Assembly (NCBI GenBank): GCA_014526335.1
Contig: JACTAT010000060.1
Span: 7,543,686 to 7,607,685 of the forward strand
From: Chrysaora quinquecirrha
Taxonomy: Eukaryota > Cnidaria > Scyphozoa > Semaeostomeae > Pelagiidae
DNA: 64,000 nucleotides
Direction of reading: 5' to 3'
Position 1 is the first letter of the stretch. Each line of letters starts with the position of its first letter. The position numbers and the translations under genes were made by a program. Positions 59,213 to 64,000 of the stretch are shown here, piece by piece. Under the pieces are notes generated by a model that was given only the letters and a program-made list of their open reading frames with translations, was not told the DNA's origin and ran no database searches.

Positions 59213-59797
59213 CCACCATGGCTAATCCTACAGGGATGCCCATAGCAGCCCCATCCAGTTGGCAGCGAGAAATGCAGGTATGAAGTGACGAAACTCTCGT
59301 AAAATAGCGAGTTCCATCAACCGACTGTAGTAAATCCTGGAGTGCTGATGTGCAGCTGAGGATATCACGTAGAAAGCAAACAATTATCTTCACCACGGCT
59401 GATCCCACAGGGATGCCCATAGCAGCCCCATCTAGTTGGCAGCGAGAAATGCAGGTATGAAGTGACGAAACTCTCGTAAAATAGCGAGTTCCATCAACCG
59501 ACTGTAGTAAATCCTGGAGTGCTGATGTGCAGCTGAGGATATCACGTAGAAAGCAAACAATTATCTTCACCACGGCTGATCCCACAGGGATGCCCATAGC
59601 AGCCCCATCTAGTTGGCAGCGAGAAATGCAGGTATAAAGTTACGAAACTCTCGTAAAATAGCGAGTTCCATCAACCGACTGTAGTAAATCCTGGAGTGCT
59701 GATGTGCAGCTGAGGATATCAATCACGTAGAAAGCAAACAATGATGTTCACCACGGCTGATCCCACAGAGATGCCCATAGCAGCCCCATCTATTTGG
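59213..59797. repeat. Tandem repeat, about 177-bp unit, 3.3 copies
   Basis: ATGCCCATAGCAGCCCC recurs at 59236, 59413, 59590 and 59771 (spacings 177, 177 and 181). The copies are nearly identical, so the expansion is recent. A minus-strand frame of 132 codons through the array repeats with the same period and is an artefact. The unit length is in the range of satellite monomers. Confidence 0.92.
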
Positions 59798-60070
59798 TTG
59801 TTTACATGCGAACTCATTCATTCTTTGTTTCACAGATTTGCAGATCAATATCCTGTTAGTTTATACTTCATAGTAAACAGGAAAGAAAATTCAACTATCT
59901 GAAAGTAATTATGCTATATATGAAGTTAACAAAAAGCAGAGTTATCTAGCAAATGAAATATCTAGCTCTCAGAACATCAATAACATAAAAAAGAAGTATA
60001 AAACAAGAAATGTATTATCTTACATATTTACATTTTCATCATTTTTCAAAGAACCCAAATTAGCAAAAAT

Positions 60071-61975
60071 TTAATCTTCATCTGAATCAATTACGATAAA
60101 TGTAACATTTGTTTCTTTGGGATGCAAGGAATTGTTCTTTCTATTGTTTGAACTGTTATCTTGCATTTCTATTGTACATATTTTTTCCAAAGAACCACAT
60201 TTTGGGTTTTCATGCTTGGGCCTTAAAGACACAGCACTGGCTTGATTTTGATCATTGGTGTCTAACGGTGCATTATTATTGTTGGTACTTTTACTAGTTG
60301 CCAGATTTGTTGATGCATTTTGCATTTCACTTTGACGTGGTTTGGCAGGTAATAATTCACTAATACTTTGTGAATGATCTGGTCCATTGGTAGTTTCTTT
60401 CTCAGATGGTGTAATGTTACTCTCAAAAGTCACTCTTCTCTTATATTTAGGGACTGCAACCTCATGTTTAATACATGGCTTTTTATGTCTTGGTGAATAC
60501 TGAATGCTGTCATTCTCAGATTTAATGCAAGTGAGATCAGACATTTCTTCTGTAACAAGGGTTTGCTTACACGAAATATTATTAGTATCGATGCTGTTAG
60601 CTTTTGATTTTTGTTTTTTCCTTTTTGCAACAGGAGAAATCTTTTTTTGTGTTTCAATTACCTTTTTACTAAACTCTTCATCGTCACTAGACATTGGACT
60701 TCCACATCCTTCATATTGCATGTAAAGATATTTTCTGAAGATGTCATCTGTGTTTTTCTTTGAAATTTTTCGATTTTGCTTCAATTTCTTTCTCAACTCA
60801 GCATCATTATCTGCAGGGTCATCATTAAAACAAGGCAAATCATTGAGGAAAGATTTAGAATGCTTTTTAAACTCTCTTTTTCTCCGTCTTTGCATTTTAT
60901 CTCCAATCTCACTAAACACTTCACGAGCACAGTCTACTTCTTCGTTTGGTCGCAATCCAATATTGTATTGGGAATTGGCTTTGCTTACAATATTCTTAAT
61001 ATCAAAAAAGTCTGGAAAGTATATTTTTTTTCTTTTGTTTATGAAATTCTCTGCTTCTCTGTTTATTTCTGGATAAGGGCATCCAGCAATTTTAATTTTT
61101 TTGTGTAAGTCGACATTGTCAATTGGATCCTGAGATCCTTCTAGTTTGCATAACTTTTTATGAACGTTCATAAACTTTTCTTTTAATTTGCATTCTTTTA
61201 AATAACTGCTATCAGCTTGGTCCATTTCATCTAACGATATTTCTGATTCTTGAAGCTTTTTAATTTCTTTTGAGTAATATTCTAACCTTTTGTTCAAATC
61301 CTTTATTAATTTCATGCGTTTTTGTTTCCTCTCATCAACAGAGTGTGAATTTTCGTTTTTAGCCATAGGGCAAATAACTTTTTTTGTACAATTTTCAGCT
61401 TTATTTATTTCCGTAGACTTACAAATATTACCATTTATTTTGACATCCAAAATAATAACATCATCGTCATACTTATCTGTAGGCTCGTCAGTATGATTCA
61501 TATTTTCATGGTTATTACTTTCAATAACAGATGACTGAATTTTATTTAGCATTGAAGATGCATCTTCAAATGTGCCTTCTTCCTTTGTCACTTTGTTGTT
61601 GGATGGTATCTCTTGCATTTTTTGGACCTTCTCTATTGATTCTAAATCCTCTTTAAATAAACATTCAACAACTGCATTTATGTGTTGTTTTACATTTTCC
61701 TTATTGATTACCTTCAAATGTTGTTCTAGACATGTCACAAATCTATTCTGGGTGACAAATTCATTTCTTGTCTGTTGAAATATTTCGCGCGCGCGTTTGC
61801 AAGTCTCGTCACTCACGTTGTTGAGTTTACATTTGGCTAAAAACTCATCCAGGATGGCGAGAACTTGCTGTTTTGAGGGAATAATTTCTTCATTTTGTAG
61901 TTCATCATCTTCTTCGTCGCTTGATATCTCTATTATTGTCCCTAAAACTCTTTTTTGATGAGCTGATTCTCCCAT
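60071..61975 (-). CDS. DAXX: DAXX, histone H3.3 chaperone, intronless
   Basis: A single exon of 634 codons starting MGESAHQKRVLGTIIEISSD. DAXX deposits H3.3-H4 with ATRX and acts in PML bodies through SUMO binding. An N-terminal SUMO-interacting motif (IIEI followed by acidic residues, about 14-24) and a C-terminal one (IVIDSDED at the very end) match the two motifs of known DAXX. Residues about 35-115 fit the helical bundle. The histone-binding domain is clear in the middle (RLEYYSKEIKKLQESEISLD, DSSYLKECKLKEKFM, YPEINREAENFI, FPDFFDIKNIVSKA, ADNDAELRKKLKQNRKIS). A Lys-rich nuclear-localisation-like tract follows. The long acidic tract of mammalian DAXX is missing. Head-to-head with the arrestin gene. 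Confidence 0.93.
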   Translation of the reverse strand: MGESAHQKRVLGTIIEISSDEEDDELQNEEIIPSKQQVLAILDEFLAKCKLNNVSDETCKRAREIFQQTRNEFVTQNRFVTCLEQHLKVINKENVKQHINAVVECLFKEDLESIEKVQKMQEIPSNNKVTKEEGTFEDASSMLNKIQSSVIESNNHENMNHTDEPTDKYDDDVIILDVKINGNICKSTEINKAENCTKKVICPMAKNENSHSVDERKQKRMKLIKDLNKRLEYYSKEIKKLQESEISLDEMDQADSSYLKECKLKEKFMNVHKKLCKLEGSQDPIDNVDLHKKIKIAGCPYPEINREAENFINKRKKIYFPDFFDIKNIVSKANSQYNIGLRPNEEVDCAREVFSEIGDKMQRRRKREFKKHSKSFLNDLPCFNDDPADNDAELRKKLKQNRKISKKNTDDIFRKYLYMQYEGCGSPMSSDDEEFSKKVIETQKKISPVAKRKKQKSKANSIDTNNISCKQTLVTEEMSDLTCIKSENDSIQYSPRHKKPCIKHEVAVPKYKRRVTFESNITPSEKETTNGPDHSQSISELLPAKPRQSEMQNASTNLATSKSTNNNNAPLDTNDQNQASAVSLRPKHENPKCGSLEKICTIEMQDNSSNNRKNNSLHPKETNVTFIVIDSDED

Positions 61976-62194
61976 TCTGCAATGATTGATTGCACGGCCT
62001 AAACCAACTGGGATGGCGAACAACAAATCAAATCAAATGTTTGCGTTGCGTGCGGGCGTGGATGACCCCGGAGGGGGGCAGCGGCGGTTGCCATCTCTGA
62101 AACCTGCCCGCTAGCACTTCAGCCGCCAGCCGTTCGTGCCCCTCCTTCCTGTTCCTGTTGCTGAGAAGAGCAGAGGAGATCAGAGCGAGGAGTC
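61976..62194. promoter_or_regulatory. GC-rich bidirectional promoter between DAXX and the arrestin gene
   Basis: Only 219 bases separate the two divergent start codons. The segment 62040-62130 is strongly GC-rich (GGGGGGCAGCGGCGG, GCGTGCGGGCGTGG) against an AT-rich background, which fits a short CpG-type shared promoter. No TATA box seen. Confidence 0.65.
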
Positions 62195-63321
62195 ATGAAC
62201 GAAATCATAGTCCGCACAAACCGAAGTGAATATGTCGGTGGATCAGTAATATATGGCGCTGCTTACCTCAGGATATTTACTCCGGTCACAGCAGATTCAG
62301 TAGTATTAAGCTTTTGTGGAAAAGCATGTTGTAAATGGCAAAGAACTCTACCAAGTGTAGGCCCAAATGGCCTTGACTTACAAAACGCGCAAATGACGAA
62401 CATTAAATTTGAAGGGGAAGACATTATTTCAACATCTGAATTTACTTTGGTAACTTTTGAAGATGGCACTGTCCCACTTGGCTGCTATGCTTATCCTTTT
62501 CAACTTACATTAATGCAGGGCTTACCAAATAGTTTTAGAAGAAAAACAGCAATTGATGAGATAAAGAAGGCTTCTTATGAAGCTTCAGTAACTTATAAAA
62601 TAACAGCAAAATTGCACTGTAATTCATCTGGATCACATTGTAGACTTAGTGCATCTACATTATTTTCAGTGCGCAATGAAGATCTACTTCTTATTGAGAA
62701 AGGAAAATGTGTTAAACATTGCAAGGCAAAAGTAAAGAGTTGTTTTGTTTTCCAAAAGGAGAATTGAATCTCAAAGTTGAACTAGATAAAGTTATTTACA
62801 CAGTTGGTGAAACTATCAGTGTGGAATTTTGGATTGAAAATAAATCAGATGTAAAATTGGAATTTGCAAAAATAAAATTAATCAGGACAATTGCTTTAAC
62901 AGGACGACAAGCTGAAAGTGAAGATGATAAATTAGACATTCAAGAAGCTTTCCCAGATGAAATATATAACATAAAGAAAGAATTAGAAATGGAAGGGGTA
63001 AAAAAGAAATATTTTGAGGTTTCACTTGATTTGAATTCCAGCGATGAAGAGATGTTATCATCAACATTGGCATCAATAATAAAATGTCGATATCAATTAG
63101 AGGTTGAGATTGTTGTCCCTTGGGATGCTGACATATCCGTCTTTATACCCATTGAAGTTTTTCCTGCACCTGTGCAAAGCTGGTTGACATGGAAACCTGC
63201 AGAGTGGATTAAAAATACTAGTGTTTTAGATGCAAATGGTACATCAAAGGTTTCAAGGCACATTCTTGAGTCTCATGAATTTGCAAATGTCCCACTGCCA
63301 CTCAAGGGATTACATGTATAG
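62195..63321 (+). CDS. Arrestin-domain-containing protein (one-base frameshift)
   Basis: Single exon. The first frame (62195 to about 62725) has an arrestin N-like beta-sandwich: VRTNRSEYVGGSVIYGAAYL, LPSVGPNG, then FEDGTVPLGCYAYPFQLTL and the ASYEASVTYKITAKLHC strand. The second frame (from about 62722) carries the C-terminal arrestin domain: KSKELFCFPKGELNLKVELD, VIYTVGETISVEFWIENKS, KCRYQLEVEIVVPWDADISV, and ends GLHV at 63321. The frames overlap at GCAAGGCAAAAGTAAAG, so one inserted or lost base explains the break. Such alpha-arrestins act as adaptors in receptor trafficking and ubiquitination. No PPxY motif is visible, so recruitment of NEDD4-type ligases is uncertain. Confidence 0.82.
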
Positions 63322-63509
63322 TACTTTGCACAAATTTGGAAAATGGGCTGGCAGTTTTCACTTCTTCCCAAATTTAGGGTGTTTTTGTAAGATACACTTG
63401 AATTAGATGTTAGGGCATTGAAGAAGGTTAATTTTTGATACTGAATGTAATAAGGGGTAGATAGATCAATTTAGGTAAGTCGTTATATGTCTGAGATAGA
63501 TTTGTGTAA

Positions 63510-64000
63510 TTATTTGAAAATTTGTTTTTTGTAAAAATGCAGTTCGTTGATACTTTCTTTGATATCATCTAATGCCCTGTGATTCAGTTTCTTTTGGGGG
63601 GCATCTGCATACTCCTGTGGATACCATCTTTTGCACAACTCTTTTACACTGCTTACATCAACTATTCTATAATGTAAATGTTTTGTAAAGGAAGGCATGA
63701 ATTTTTCTAAGAATCTTCTATCTGCATGAACAGAATTACCAGCCAAAGGACATTGACCTGCTTTAGTATGGCACTTAACAAAATTTAGCATTGTTTGTTC
63801 TGCCTCTTCTAATGTAACTTTAGAATTAAGTACTGCTTGTGTTAATCCAGACTTCCCATGATGCTCTGTACACCATTCACCCATGTTATTCATAACAGCT
63901 GGGGACTGATGAATGATTATGTCTGGACCTATCTCAATTATCTCCAAATTCTTATCTGTAATAATGCACGCCATCTCAATAATATGATCAGTTTCTATAT
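63510..64000 (-). CDS. REXO2: REXO2 oligoribonuclease, 3' part (cut by window end)
   Basis: REXO2 is a DEDDh 3'-5' exonuclease that degrades RNA fragments of 2-5 nucleotides in mitochondria and cytosol. The readable part begins [16 protein letters not shown] at the window edge and includes [42 protein letters not shown] (with a catalytic Asp), [20 protein letters not shown] and [18 protein letters not shown] (catalytic His and Asp). It ends at 63510. The upstream part with the first DxE is outside. The gene is tail-to-tail with the arrestin gene, about 188 bases between stops. Confidence 0.94.
   Translation of the reverse strand, partial: IETDHIIEMACIITDKNLEIIEIGPDIIIHQSPAVMNNMGEWCTEHHGKSGLTQAVLNSKVTLEEAEQTMLNFVKCHTKAGQCPLAGNSVHADRRFLEKFMPSFTKHLHYRIVDVSSVKELCKRWYPQEYADAPQKKLNHRALDDIKESINELHFYKKQIFK

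Noticed and set aside
59199..59597. 132-codon minus-strand frame with internal repeats
   Set aside because: It is the 177-bp tandem unit translated (three times 59 codons) and has no independent evidence.
60109..61778. Several plus-strand hydrophobic frames opposite DAXX
   Set aside because: Antisense shadows of the long, well-matched DAXX frame.

Overview
The window is animal (metazoan) nuclear DNA: AT-rich, with spliced genes (GT-AG introns, mostly 100-900 bp) and many eukaryotic transposable elements (Helitron, LINE, several families of short inverted-repeat elements). The gene content (WDR47, SLC27A fatty-acid transport protein, DAXX, an arrestin-domain protein, REXO2, POT1, PRA1/RABAC1, a SynGAP-family RasGAP, a CABIT-domain protein) is typical of animals. 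The tight, often head-to-head packing of 48-64 kb suggests a compact invertebrate genome. I cannot name the species.

Layout. 1-3.7 kb: a decayed Helitron on the minus strand. 3.7-8.1 kb: intergenic DNA with a tRNA-like sequence, a tandem repeat running into a 500-base N gap, a cluster of four GC hairpins, and a PIF/Harbinger-like element with TAA target duplications. 8.5 kb: first exon of a CABIT-domain gene. 9.2-45.7 kb: a segmental array. Unit A (about 9.2-23.0 kb) and unit B (about 23.05-39.6 kb) each carry minisatellite, TA-flanked MITE, hAT-like MITE, POT1 (+), a second minisatellite or LINE, PRA1 (-) and RasGAP body (-). Unit C (39.7-45.7 kb) repeats only PRA1 exon 1 and the RasGAP body. 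The copies are nearly identical outside indels and transposons. 45.7-47.4 kb: a fold-back element, then the only RasGAP first exon. 48.1-64 kb: WDR47 (-), SLC27A (+), DAXX (-), arrestin-domain gene (+), REXO2 (-, cut by the window end).

Unit B holds the best-preserved genes. PRA1 is intact, the RasGAP body is open from the PH domain to the C-terminal coiled coil, and POT1 keeps its first OB-fold exon. Unit A lost POT1 exon 1 exactly at the edge of a hAT-like MITE and has small frameshifts. Unit C lost several RasGAP exons, including the one encoding the FLRFLCPA motif, and carries a nonsense codon. The RasGAP start exon exists only beside unit C. Joined to unit B's exons it gives an uninterrupted frame of 1103 codons by phase arithmetic. 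Either this is one ancestral gene broken by real duplication, or the array contains misplaced haplotype copies. Several genes (WDR47, SLC27A, POT1, arrestin-domain) carry isolated one-base frameshifts, mostly at homopolymers, which suggests draft-quality sequence in places.

Biologically, the single-copy right half holds housekeeping and trafficking functions: a microtubule-linked WD40 protein, fatty-acid uptake, a histone H3.3 chaperone, an arrestin adaptor and an RNA exonuclease. The unusual part is the recent multiplication of a telomere-capping gene together with a Ras regulator and a Rab/prenyl receptor, framed by minisatellites and MITEs.
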